From Nectonema munidae (Eukaryota; Nematomorpha; Nectonematoida; Nectonematidae), in the NCBI GenBank assembly GCA_030549495.1, contig JAUIRK010000961.1, positions 62,001 through 126,000 of the forward strand: 64,000 nt of DNA, written 5' to 3'. This document shows, piece by piece, positions 45,295 through 55,657 of the stretch. The notes beneath the pieces were generated by a model. It saw nothing but the letters and a program-made list of their open reading frames with translations. It did no database searches and had not been told where the DNA came from. Position numbers and translations under genes: made by a program. How positions within the stretch are numbered: the stretch's first letter is position 1; every line of letters begins with the position of its first letter.

Positions 45295-46032
45295 AATAAA
45301 TAGTTATACGTAGCTATATATGTAATTTATTTTGTCACAGAACAAATAGAATTATAAGTAGGCAAAACAAAATTGCATAAAAAGAAAATATAACTGAAAA
45401 TGATATGGAAATAAAACGAGATTTTATACCGAATTCAATGAGGGTATTTTTTAATGCAATTAATTAAATACAAAACAAGGACTCTGTAGAGGCATATTTT
45501 GATGCGCATCATTTTATTTGAAGGAGAAAGACAGTTCGTTTATACCAACAATATCTCATAACATGTTGAATCGGTCAATTTAAATAAGTTTCGTGTTTAA
45601 CCATTTTGAGAAAGTTTTATACGTATAATCAAACAATATCCAAATGAACGAAGATGATAAAGTTGAAACATAATTTATTTATAATAAAAATTTTATCGTT
45701 TTTTATATCTAATCATTTGGTTGTCGTATCGTTTCCCTAAAATGAAAAATATTTTCACCTCAACATGAGTTTTCTGCATAAAATTTGCTATTTTATTTAA
45801 TAATTACTGGCAGTATTAAAAAAAAGTGATCTCTTTTATTAAAAACTGTCAAGGATAATAAAAATAGTTTAAAAAAAAGGAGAAAAACTTTATTCGAAAA
45901 TTTGTCTTTTTTTTGATAAACAGGATTCAAAAAAACAAAAATTTTCTTTTTTGAACTTTCTCTTTGCATAAACGATTTGAAGGCAAACTTTGTGATTATA
46001 ACTCTATTATAAATAACTAAAAAAGTTTATAT
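45295..46032. other. A+T-rich DNA, no gene recognised
   Basis: No coding or repeat signal identified. Confidence 0.35.
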
Positions 46033-46310
46033 TTAATAATATAATTTGTTTTTCATCATTTTGTTACCATTAAACGGTATAAGCTCCTTCAACACGTCAA
46101 GGCGATGCACAGGCCAACCATTACAATCAGAACATACGATTGCTGAATGTTTTTTACAGAGCGAAATACCGCATACATTACAAACAGACGAAGTTTTAGA
46201 AAGAGCATCTTTTCTTTTCTCGTGCTCGGTTCCATGAACTTCCTCAAAGCCTACCTTGCACCTACGTCTAACAGTTGACTCGGGCAAAGAAGCTATTGAT
46301 TTTTGAACAT
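46033..46310 (-). pseudogene. Cys-rich C-terminal fragment of a piggyBac-like transposase
   Basis: After a possible acceptor (ATTTAACAG, reverse strand) the minus strand reads LPESTVRRRCKVGFEEVHG and then SSVCNVCGISLCKKHS followed by IVCSDC. RRRC-x(n)-C-x2-C-x4-C-x(n)-C-x2-C matches the Cys-rich domain at the end of piggyBac transposases. The catalytic part is not recognisable next to it, although short minus-strand ORFs continue to 47011. It is separate from the piggyBac copy at 55.7-57.6 kb. Confidence 0.5.
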
Positions 46311-47449
46311 TCTCATCTGTTAAATAAATATGTAATTATTAATTTTACGCAAAATTTCGCTTTGAAGACCATTTTCGTTTCCTTTTGTTTTTTGACCCGA
46401 AAATAATTTATAAAACTTATCATTTTTCTTATAATTGTGGATCAAAGTATCTTCAATTTTCTCATTAAACTTTTTTTCCACTAGAAATTGTGACCCATGG
46501 ACCATAACTATCATAAAAATAATTTTTGTTATTTCTATACATTTTTTATCACAAAATATTCATTCTCTTTTGGTCTATCAGGAACAGTACGTAGAGAATC
46601 TTGATAATTATTTAGAATAAAAATAACATCTTCAGTACCCAAAAAAAACTTTATTTTTCAGTTTGACAAGTAACCAATTTTTTATAGGAATTTCAGGAAT
46701 ATTCTCGCAATTTCCAAGAGGGAATTAGATTGGAATTTGAAAGAGTCACTTTTGTGAAAAAAATGGATTTTCTAATAATAGTGCAATAAAATAATTTGGA
46801 TAAAAATTTTTCTCACTTTTTTATTAAATTTAGGGCGAGTCAAAAAAATTCTGATTATTTGATCAGAGTTGAAACTATTTCCTATAAGAAAGAAGCAACA
46901 ATTTAGAATATTAGCAACTTTGGTTCCTGTATTTTTGAATAGAATGACTGTATAAGACAACCAATGAGAGTTGTATCTGCCATTAGAGAATAGACTGAAA
47001 AAAATAAACAATCAAAACTAATTTTAAAGCTTTTTTATTCTATATCTACAGCAACTTTATAAAGTTCTTTTGAAAATAACTCCTTTAGATAGTATTCTGT
47101 AAAAATGTTCAGACCATTTGCAGATTTATATCTAATTTCCGATGTTAGACTTTCATCTCCATATAAAAAAATGGATAAAGAATTGTACAGACAGTTGCCA
47201 TTTAAAAAAAAGATATGGAAACCATATCAGAAGGAATGTAGAATAACAAAACTTTTTAAAATGTTAGATCACTGTATTAAAAAGCTTTAAATTTTTTAAC
47301 TAAAGGTTCATTATCTTTTTTCAATAAAATATTTTAAAAAAATCTTTATCTTTTTTTAACTCAAAAAGGCAAACAGAAAATATAAATTCAGTAGTCCTTA
47401 AATGGAAGAACTCTATAAAAGAAAAGCCTTCACAAGGAAAGTGGTAAAA

Positions 47450-47525
47450 TCTTTTAAAGTAAAATTTAACGAAACAAAATCAACTCATTCACTTCACACG
47501 AACACATTCCCCTCACCTCCCACAG
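47450..47525 (+). pseudogene. Fragment of the LINE C reverse transcriptase
   Basis: The peptide KVKFNETKSTHSLHT followed by FPSPPT aligns with LINE C at 19330-19410 (KVKFNPTKSTLIHFT, PHLPLLT). At the DNA level CACTTCACACGAACACATT and CCCCTCACCTCCCAC are shared exactly. A short 5'- and 3'-truncated scrap in the opposite orientation. Confidence 0.7.
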
Positions 47526-47637
47526 ACCCTCCAGGTGCGAATATTAAAAAAGTAGGATATTCATATAAAAGAATAAGTAAAAACTAGGAACTAATAAAAT
47601 TCAATGTATAGATAAAATTTCAAAGAAAAAAACACTT

Positions 47638-49345
47638 TTATTGCTTAATGTAAGAATTAATCATTCGAATTCTCTTTTTACCAATATCATTTCTTTGATC
47701 AATACATCTTTTAAATGATTGTGTTATTTTTTCAAGATTTATCTTTGCCACATTCAATAATCCTTGACTTATATTCATTTCAGTAAAATTTTTTAATGTT
47801 ATAGCTTTAACCAATCTAGAATTTGCTTCGTTAAAAACTTGATTTGCCTTCTCCATTTCTGTTTTCAATTCCACTTCGTTCTTTCTTACTTGCTTTTCTT
47901 TTTCATCGATGTTACGTTTAGACTCCCGGTCTTTTTCTTTTTTTTCTTTATCTTCTTGTTCTAATTGTTCTTCCAATTTCTTTTTATTCTCTAAAAGAAG
48001 CTTCTCTTTTTGTTCTGCCTGTATTCTTTCTTAGTATTTTAAATGAGCTTTTCTGATTGCAGAAATAAAGTTCTTTGTAATAAGAATGTCTATTATATTT
48101 TTGTACATACGAATAGCATCTTTCGCAAGTCTTAGCCCATTAACCGATGAAATTGACAACGAAGATCTCTCTGAAGTTAACATCTTTTTATTAACAGAAA
48201 AACCCCTTTCTACGTCGGCGTTACCATGCGAAATGCAAAGACATGCCATAACTAATTTCTTCAAGTTGGGATATTTAATATCCCCGGAAAGATTGGTACG
48301 AAGAAACACTTTATTCCAAAAATGATCAATTCTTAAAAATTCTTTATTTGAGTTGTATATCTCATTGTCATTAATTGGCTCAGCCCTGTATAACTTCCAT
48401 TCATCTGTAATTTTTGCAATAGAACAGTCTTCAATGTTAGGTAAAGCTGAACATAATTCTCTAATAAGAACTAGAGACTTGTCTGAATTTCTTACTTTAG
48501 GATGTAGACATCTTACACATCTAATAAATGTGTCATTAAGAGGCAACTTGGTTTGAAGATAAAAACTGACAGATTGATAAAACCTTTTTATGTCATTCAG
48601 TATTACGTGTTTTTTAGTTTCATCAAGTAATTCTAATGTCTTTGTAGTGTTTGTGACTATTTCCATAATAAAATAGGTTTTCAATATGAAAAATATCGAT
48701 AATTTGAAGCTTGTGTCTAGATTTGTTTTGAATTAAGTCAAGTTTGACAAATCTATTGAGAAAAGTTAGCAACAAAAAAAGTGACTCTTCATAAAGTAAT
48801 CGAATCATAAATTCTTTTTTTTTGAAATTTTGTTAGAAAAGGCTGAAACAAAACACCAACACAAATGACAAACTGAACCTCCGCAAGAACGTCTTTGTTT
48901 GAAAGAAAATCACATATTCTCTTGTATCGATTGTTCTTTTCAAGCTGAAGCAAAGTATGATCGCCTTTACTTTTTTTAGGTAAGTCTTTTAAAAAATATT
49001 TACAAAGTGAACACCAGTGTTTCATAATACGTTGTAATGAGAGTTAACCAACGACATTGTAAATGACGAATAAGAAACTCTACACCCAGACAAAATCTTC
49101 TAAAGTAAATGTGTAGTCTTCTTGTTGGCAAATATGAGTTTTAAACCATTGATAAATATCAATTGATAATTGTTCTGCGTTTTGTCCATAGAGACGAAGC
49201 ATTTTTTAAAAGAATTATGAAGAGTATGCAAGATGCAAGGAACAAAAGGAACCAAGCCGGGAAAATCAGCTCTTTGAAATATGTTTGTATATTTTTCCAT
49301 ATTGCCTTATTAATGTTTGGACCATCTCCACTCAAAGAAACACTA
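47638..49345 (-). pseudogene. hAT transposase pseudogene with C-terminal coiled coil
   Basis: Minus-strand frames from high to low. 49100-49345 reads LSGDGPNINKAIWKNI and VPFVPCILHTLHNSFKKC, a hAT core segment. 48623-49025 has broken linker frames. 48031-48684 reads YPNLKKLVMACLCISHGNAD then VERGFSVNKKMLTSERSS and SSVNGLRLAKDAIR, the hAT dimerisation region. After a single TAA (48031-48033) the same frame runs on to 47638 as a long Lys/Glu coiled coil. Three frameshifts plus the stop make it non-functional. The 5' part stops where the satellite begins at about 49345. Confidence 0.75.
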
Positions 49346-49755
49346 ACAATATTCTAACTATGCTAACAATAACGTTAACACTAACAATATTCTAACTATA
49401 CTAACACCAACTCTAAAACTAACCATATTCTAACTATACTAACACTAACAATATTCTAACTATGCTAACAATAACGTTAACACTAACAATATTCTAACTA
49501 TACTAACACTAACAATAATTCTAACTATACTAATTCGTAACGTTAAACTAACAATATTCTTAACATTTCTAACTATAATCAATATTCTAAAAATCTTAAA
49601 ATAACATTAATATAAGAATAAGCTAACCATATTCAACTGTAAAACTAACAATATTCTAACTATACTAACACTAACAATATTCTAACTATCCTAACAATAA
49701 CGTTAACACTAACAATATTCTAACTATACTAACACTAACAATAATTATAACATAG
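49342..49755. repeat. Satellite of (CTAACAATATTCTAACTATA)-type units
   Basis: Repeating AACACTAACAATATTCTAAC and TATACTAAC blocks with interspersed AATAACGTTAACAC, in irregular order of ~20-40 bp. A 35-base segment at about 49590-49625 (AATCTTAAAATAACATTAAT, AAGAATAAGC) recurs at about 49806-49840. The same motif in inverse orientation forms the centre of the palindrome at 52148-52289. Confidence 0.85.
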
Positions 49756-49889
49756 TAATTCGTTTAATTAAGCTTTCATGCGTAATTATATTTTTTTTTG
49801 AAAAAATCTTGAAATATCATTTTTATAAGAATAAGCAAAGCCATTTTATTGTATTTTTTAATAAAATTTTGTTGATTTAAATTTTTTAG

Positions 49890-50000
49890 ACGATCTTGGC
49901 AAGATCAAAGAGGGAAATGTTTCTGGAAGTCCTGGTTGTGAACTTGGATATCCTGGAATGGATGGTAGACATGGAGAACATGTACCGTCAAGAGAAAAAG
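49890..50000 (+). CDS. Candidate collagen-like exon
   Basis: A 111-base segment lies between an acceptor (ATTTTTTAG) and a donor (AAG/GTTAGT). In phase 1 it reads DLGKIKEGNVSGSPGCELGY then PGMDGRHGEHVPSREKG, with Gly-x-y spacing over GYP-GMD-GRH-GEH and GSP-GCE. Length divisible by three and symmetric phase are typical of collagen-type exons. The Gly spacing is interrupted twice, another frame is also open, and no sister exons were found. It may be an exon scrap caught in the inverted duplication; the mirror position in the right flank (about 54530-54590) is related but not collagen-like. Confidence 0.3.
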
Positions 50001-50076
50001 GTTAGTTTACTTCTTTTTTGTATGAATGAATAAGTTTTTAAAAATTAGGGAGGAAAGTTGGTTCTTTAAAAACACT

Positions 50077-52147
50077 TTTAACTGGTTTCATTTTTTAATA
50101 TTAAAATTAGCGATATACTGTCAATTGAGACGAATCCATCCATCTGTTGAATGCTCGCTCTTTGAAAAAGTTCTTACATTTTTTGAAATCTGGTGACTTT
50201 ATTTCTTATCAAAATTTGATAACTTTTATCGATTTATTTTCCGTGTCAAAAAATACTAGGAAAACTAATGAAACAGCGAAAAGTGTCAATTGACGAAATT
50301 GCACAAAGAAGGTTTATCAATAGAATAGCCAATTATATCCAAAAATTCTAAAGACACTTTAATATTCAAAACAAAATTAAGTTGCAATAAATTTAATTAA
50401 AATTATTTATTGAAAACATGGCGTCATTTTAATTTTATAAAAAAATATAAAAATTTCTTCGTGTAAATAATCAAAATATGTAAATAGTACATGTCAAAAT
50501 AATATAAATATAACAAATAAAAATAAAATTTAAAAAATTAAAGGCCAGCTGTTTTCCACACCACCATTGAGGTACAGCGTATAAGCGCATTAACTTTTTT
50601 TAAAGTGGAAGTTTCCCCAGTAGGTATATCGTAACCACTTTTCACATGTATACTGTTTTAAAATCTATTTTGCCTTTTTGCAATTCTATTTTCTCTTTTT
50701 GCAATTATATTTTCTCTTTTTGTAAGTTTTTTCACTTGTAATTGTAATAATGTCTTTTTTTGAATTGTTTCATATATAAATTGCATTGTTAAAATATTGT
50801 TACATAATTTTTTTTAGTTCCTTTTTAAAAAAAATGTACAAGTGATTGGTAAATAAATTTATTTTTTTCTTAATTTTATTATTTTGTAATTCTAATTGGG
50901 TTTTAAGCAATTCTGTTTCCTTAAACTTTTTAAAGTTTTTGGTAAAATACTTTTTTTTAGCTAAGAGAGATATTTTATTGCAAAAAAAATATAGAACGGC
51001 AAAAAAATAAAATTGGAAAAGTACAAAATAGAACTAAAAATGGTATACATATTATATATTTATTTTTTTAACCCTTTTCTGTATTCTAAGCGAATTTGCC
51101 TCTGCAACTTCTTGCTTTCATTCCTTTCTACTTGGACTCTCATATTTTCTCTCTTCTTTTCATTCTTAATCGACTCCATCTTCTCCATTTTGCGTGTGCC
51201 TTCTTTCTCAATCTTCTTGCATTTGTATCTGAAGTCTAAGAACTTCATTTCACTATTTTGAGCGCTTTCTTTTTCTAGATTTTCACATTTCATTTCTTTC
51301 ACCCTTTCTTCTTTTGTTTCGGAGTTGATTAAGAAAGTGTTCTTATTTTTGACATCTTCAACGAAATTAGTCAAATACTCAAACTTTTCCTTGTTCAATC
51401 TTCGAATTTCAATTTTTACAGGATCTTCAACCTCCTTTTTAGGCTTATTCTCTTTTTTCTCGAGTTGCCATAATCTTCTTTGTTTTTCTTTTTCTAAATT
51501 TAAAATTACATCATTTTCATGGGTTATACGTTGATCAATAATTTTTGTTTCAATGTTATTTTCAAACTCTTCATCAAGATAGACGGGATTAGCTCTTTTC
51601 TTCAAGACTTTCTTTTTGTAGAAATGAGGTTTTATGAAAGTTGGTGTGGGTTTCTCTTCAGAAAGCTTGCTCAGTCCTTCAACATCTAGACTGGAAACAA
51701 ATTTCTCATAAAAGTTTCCCCAGATTACATCCTTTTTAACCACAAGAGGTTTATATACATTTGAAGTCTTTATTTCTTTGCAAGCAGAATTTGCGTGTTT
51801 GTGAAGTTCATTGCTTTCAATTTCATGCTTTTCTTCAATGACTTTTCTTATATTTTCCCCTTTGATTTCAGGTTGGACTTCTACGCATGAGTATTCGGGC
51901 TTTGAAAAAATAGCTATGCAAGCTTTTTTTACAACTTCTTCGCACAACAAAGCGCAAGCCTCAATTATTATGTTTCCGAACGTGGCCATTATCATAGAGT
52001 GCTTTTTATAAAAGTGACAGTAACACACTTTCCATAGTTATTAAAAACTCATCGTAATAAAATTAAATACATTTCATTGGTTATATGTTTGCGATGCATG
52101 CATGTCTTTTATCGTTCGGAATATTACGCTATTTATAACACAATTAA
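50077..52147. repeat. Left arm of a ~4.3-kb palindrome
   Basis: Mirror image of 52290-54422. The arms share the 3' flank and the whole unknown ORF almost base for base; in the outer part (50300-50530 against 53960-54200) they differ by substitutions and indels. Confidence 0.92.
51060..52028 (-). CDS. Unknown charged protein, left-arm copy
   Basis: A 322-codon minus-strand ORF; the likely start shared with the other copy is MIMATFGNIIIEA (codon at about 51993-51995), giving 311 residues. Residues 1 to about 35 form a Cys-bearing amphipathic or hydrophobic stretch (ACALLCEEVVKKACIAIF). The middle is mixed with WGNFYEKF and KPHFYKKKVLKKR. From about residue 165 to the end it is an almost continuous Lys/Glu/Arg helix (EKEKQRRLWQLEKKE, EIRRLNKEKFEYL, SKKLQRQIRLEYRKGLKK) predicted as coiled coil. 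No known domain recognised. It is transcribed outward from the palindrome centre, head to head with its twin, so both copies would share a central promoter region. Confidence 0.6.
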   Translation of the reverse strand: MCYCHFYKKHSMIMATFGNIIIEACALLCEEVVKKACIAIFSKPEYSCVEVQPEIKGENIRKVIEEKHEIESNELHKHANSACKEIKTSNVYKPLVVKKDVIWGNFYEKFVSSLDVEGLSKLSEEKPTPTFIKPHFYKKKVLKKRANPVYLDEEFENNIETKIIDQRITHENDVILNLEKEKQRRLWQLEKKENKPKKEVEDPVKIEIRRLNKEKFEYLTNFVEDVKNKNTFLINSETKEERVKEMKCENLEKESAQNSEMKFLDFRYKCKKIEKEGTRKMEKMESIKNEKKRENMRVQVERNESKKLQRQIRLEYRKGLKK

Positions 52148-52289
52148 CAATATTACGATGAGTATAATATACTAACCTATACTATACTGATGAGTTAGTA
52201 TAGTTAGAATATTGCTAGTTTTAGAGTTAGTATAGCTAGAATATTATTTGTCTTAGAGTTGGTGTTAGTATAGTTTGAATATTGTTAGT
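52148..52289. repeat. Palindrome centre: inverse-orientation satellite
   Basis: Asymmetric ~140-bp spacer between the arms, made of GTTAGTATAGTTAGAATATTG-like units (reverse complement of the satellite at 49342-49755), at least three copies. It also lies between the two head-to-head ORFs. Confidence 0.75.
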
Positions 52290-54422
52290 TTAATTGTGTA
52301 TCACATTCGCAACGCGTAATATTCCGAACGATAAAAGAGATGCATGCATCGCAAACATATAACCAATGAAATGTATTTAATTTTATGACCGTTAAATTAC
52401 GATGAGTATTTTAATAACTATGGAAAGTGTGTTAGTGTCACTTTTATAAAAAGCACTCTATGATAATGGCCACGTTCGGAAACATAATAATTGAGGCTTG
52501 CGCTTTGTTGTGCGAAGAAGTTGTAAAAAAAGCTTGCATAGCTATTTTTTCAAAGCCCGAATACTCATGCGTAGAAGTCCAACCTGAAATCAAAGGGGAA
52601 AATATAAGAAAAGTCATTGAAGAAAAGCATGAAATTGAAAGCAATGAACTTCACAAACACGTAAATTCTGCTTGCAAAGAAATAAAGACTTCAAATGTAT
52701 ATAAACCTCTTGTGGTTAAAAAGGATGTAATCTGGGGAAACTTTTATGAGAAATTTGTTTCCAGTCTAGATGTTGAAGGACTGAGCAAGCTCTCTGAAGA
52801 GAAACCCACACCAACTTTCATAAAACCTCATTTCTACAAAAAGAAAGTCTTGAAGAAAAGAGCTAATCCCGTCTATCTTGATGAAGAGTTTGAAAATAAC
52901 ATTGAAACAAAAATTATTGATCAACGTATAACCCATGAAAATGATGTAATTTTAAATTTAGAAAAAGAAAAACAAAGAAGATTATGGCAACTCGAGAAAA
53001 AAGAGAATAAGCCTAAAAAGGAGGTTGAAGATCCTGTAAAAATTGAAATTCGAAGATTGAACAAGGAAAAGTTTGAGTATTTGACTAATTTCGTTGAAGA
53101 TGTCAAAAATAAGAACACTTTCTTAATCAACTCCGAAACAAAAGAAGAAAGGGTGAAAGAAATGAAATGTGAAAATCTAGAAAAAGAAAGCGCTCAAAAT
53201 AGTGAAATGAAGTTCTTAGACTTCAGATACAAATGCAAGAAGATTGAGAAAGAAGGCACACGCAAAATGGAGAAGATGGAGTCGATTAAGAATGAAAAAA
53301 AGAGAGAAAATATGAGAGTCCAAGTAGAAAGGAATGAAAGCAAGAAGTTGCAGAGGCAAATTCGCTTAGAATACAGAAAAGGGTTAAAAAAATAAATATA
53401 TAATATGTATACCATTTTTAGTTCTATTTTGTACTTTTCCAATTTTATTTTGTTTTTTTGCAATAAAATATCTCTCTTAGCTAAAAAAAAGTATTTTACC
53501 AAAAACTTTAAAAAGGTTAAGGAAACAGAATTGCTTAAAACCCAATTAGAATTACAAAATAATAAAATTAAGAAAAAAATAAATTTATTTACCAATCACT
53601 TGTACATTTTTTTTAAAAAGGAACTAAAAAAAATTATGTAACAATATTTTAACAATGCAATTTATATATGAAACAATTCAAAAAAAACATTATTACAATT
53701 ACAAGTGAAAAAACTTACAAAAAGAGAAAATATAATTGCAAAAAGAGAAAATAGAATTGCAAAAAGGCGAAATAGATTTTAAAACAGTATACATGTGAAA
53801 AGTGGTTACGATATACCTACTGGGGAAACTTCCACTTTAAAAAAAGTTAATGCGCTTATACGCTGTACCTCAATGGTGGTGTGGAAAACAGCTGGCCTTT
53901 CAATTTTTTAAATTTTATTTTTATTTGTTATATTTATATTATTTTGACATGTACTATTTAGATATTTTGATTATTTAGCACGAATTTTTGTAGAAATTGT
54001 CATTCAATTTTTTGATTGATGATAAACTTGATTACGAAAATATTCATTCAAATTTTAAATACATTTAATTTTTTATACCAAATCGAGCATTTTAATTTAA
54101 TTTTTTGCAACTTAATTTTGTTTTGAATATTAAAGTGTCTTTAGAATTTTTGGATATAATTGGCTAATCAATTGATAAACCTTCTTTACGTGCAATTTCG
54201 TCAATTGACACTTTTCGCTGTTTCATTAGTTTTCCTAGTATTTTTTGACACGGAAAATAAATCGTTAAAAGTTATCAAATTTTGATAAGAAATAAAGTCA
54301 CCAGATTTCAAAAAATGTAAGAACTTTTTCAAAGAAGCAAATCATTCAACAGATGGATGGATTCGTTTTCAATTGACAGTATATCGCTAATTTTAATATT
54401 AAAAAATGAAACCAGTTAAAAA
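52290..54422. repeat. Right arm of a ~4.3-kb palindrome
   Basis: Mirror of 50077-52147. Close to the centre it has an 11-base insertion relative to the left arm (ATGACCGTTAA near 52385) and otherwise few differences. Confidence 0.92.
52460..53395 (+). CDS. Unknown charged protein, right-arm copy
   Basis: A 311-codon ORF starting MIMATFGNIIIEA. The translation equals the left-arm copy except one residue (HVNSACKE here, HANSACKE there, from a single C/T difference). The same N-terminal Cys-bearing hydrophobic stretch and long basic/acidic C-terminal helix are present. The reading frame is intact in both copies although the surrounding arms have accumulated indels, which suggests selection or recent gene conversion. 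A further open stretch at 53405-53641 and a Lys/Arg-rich repeat (AKRENRIAKRRNRF, to about 53781) follow; whether these are coding is unclear. Confidence 0.6.
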   Translation: MIMATFGNIIIEACALLCEEVVKKACIAIFSKPEYSCVEVQPEIKGENIRKVIEEKHEIESNELHKHVNSACKEIKTSNVYKPLVVKKDVIWGNFYEKFVSSLDVEGLSKLSEEKPTPTFIKPHFYKKKVLKKRANPVYLDEEFENNIETKIIDQRITHENDVILNLEKEKQRRLWQLEKKENKPKKEVEDPVKIEIRRLNKEKFEYLTNFVEDVKNKNTFLINSETKEERVKEMKCENLEKESAQNSEMKFLDFRYKCKKIEKEGTRKMEKMESIKNEKKRENMRVQVERNESKKLQRQIRLEYRKGLKK

Positions 54423-54825
54423 TGCTTATTTTTTATCATGATAAAACATTTCTGAGATAGTTCTACCAACTTAGTCATATAAAAAAGAAGTTTCATTATT
54501 TTACGGAATAAGTCGAGAATTCCACTTCCACGAGAACATCATGCTATCGAACGGATTCAGAAAATTTCCCTCTTTGGAAATCTACAAAAGGTTAAAAAAG
54601 AATTCTAAATCAACAATAATTTTTTGAAAAATTAGGCATTTATTTGAAATCGCTCATGAGCGTGTTGCTCAATTCTAATCAAAAATGATGATTTCGAAAT
54701 TTTTAATTGCTCAAAAAAAAAAAGATTTTGCAAGGTTGTTTAGGAACTAATTAGATACGCTTTAAAAATAATGTTAGTGTCAAAATAGTAGACAAGCTGA
54801 ATTGATTATAGAGAAAAGGTGAATA
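54423..54825. other. Right flank of the palindrome, weak continuation of inverted homology
   Basis: Bases 54480-54690 resemble, inverted, 49800-50030. Shared stretches include CTTCTTTTTT.TATGA, CAAAGAGGGAAAT and TTGTTGATTTA.A at matching distances. No gene recognised. Confidence 0.5.
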
Positions 54826-55657
54826 TGGAAGATCAAAAGGTGATAGAAGTTTTAGATTTTGAAAATGAAAAAGAAGAAGAATTTTCAAGTGAGTAAAAGA
54901 GCTCGGAAAAAATGTTTGATTTAGATTTAGCAGCTACTTTGAATAAAAACTTCAGACAGAAGAGCAACAATGATGATTAGTGCAACAGTAAATATCTTGG
55001 TTTTGATGTTAAAATTTATAAATAGATCTTCAATACAGAGATCGACGACAGTACAGAAATTATTTTTTCAAAAACTCATAATTTTGACAGTTGCTCATGG
55101 TGCATTGGGATGGAAAATTTTGAAAGATTTATCTTCCATTTGTAGTTTCAGGTTACAAATCAGAAAAAATATTTCCGAAACTATTTTCTGAAAGTGAAAT
55201 CAACCCACAAGCAAATGTTATTGCAGATGTATTACAAAGTTTGAAAATGTAAAAGCTTTGTTTTATAAAACAGCTGTAAACACTGGAATTAAATCTCAAA
55301 CGTGTAAATTGATTAGGGAGAAGCTAAAAAAATCTTTTGTATTTTACATGTAGGCATCACATTTTTGAAATAATATTAACTGCTGCTTTAAATCTTCTCT
55401 TGGCCCTACAATTGGTACCGATGCTGCTTTATTCAAAATATTTCAACATCAATGGAACGCTATTCATCAATCTTCTTATCAAAGTTTGTTACAGAATGAA
55501 AGAGTTAGCTTTGCAATCAATGATGTTAAAGAAGAAGTTACTAGATTGCTATTACCCAGTTGAGTTAATGTCACGCAAGAGATGATTACAAAGAATTTTT
55601 AGAGCTTATTGTTATTTTTTTCTGGAAAAGTTCCTCCTCGTAGTGTGCACTTTTTAA
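54826..55657 (+). pseudogene. Decayed ORF of a repetitive, probably mobile-element-borne protein family
   Basis: Plus-strand frames joined by frameshifts read DLDLAATLNKNF, TMMISATVNILV with INRSSIQR, AHGALGWKILKDLSS, FYMxxRHHIFEIILTAAL, VCYRMKELALQS and finally HARDDYKEFLELIVIF then VPPRSVHFL. I remember this as a recurrent family of uncharacterised proteins in several invertebrate genomes, without a confident name. Coding similarity stops exactly at the TTAA (55654-55657) where the piggyBac element begins. Confidence 0.45.

Noticed and set aside
47105-47290. 61-codon plus-strand basic ORF
   Set aside because: Reads plausibly as protein but no family, splice signal or neighbour supports it.
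49342-49755. CTAAC-rich array as telomeric repeat
   Set aside because: Units are ~20-40 bp and irregular, not a short uniform telomere hexamer or heptamer.
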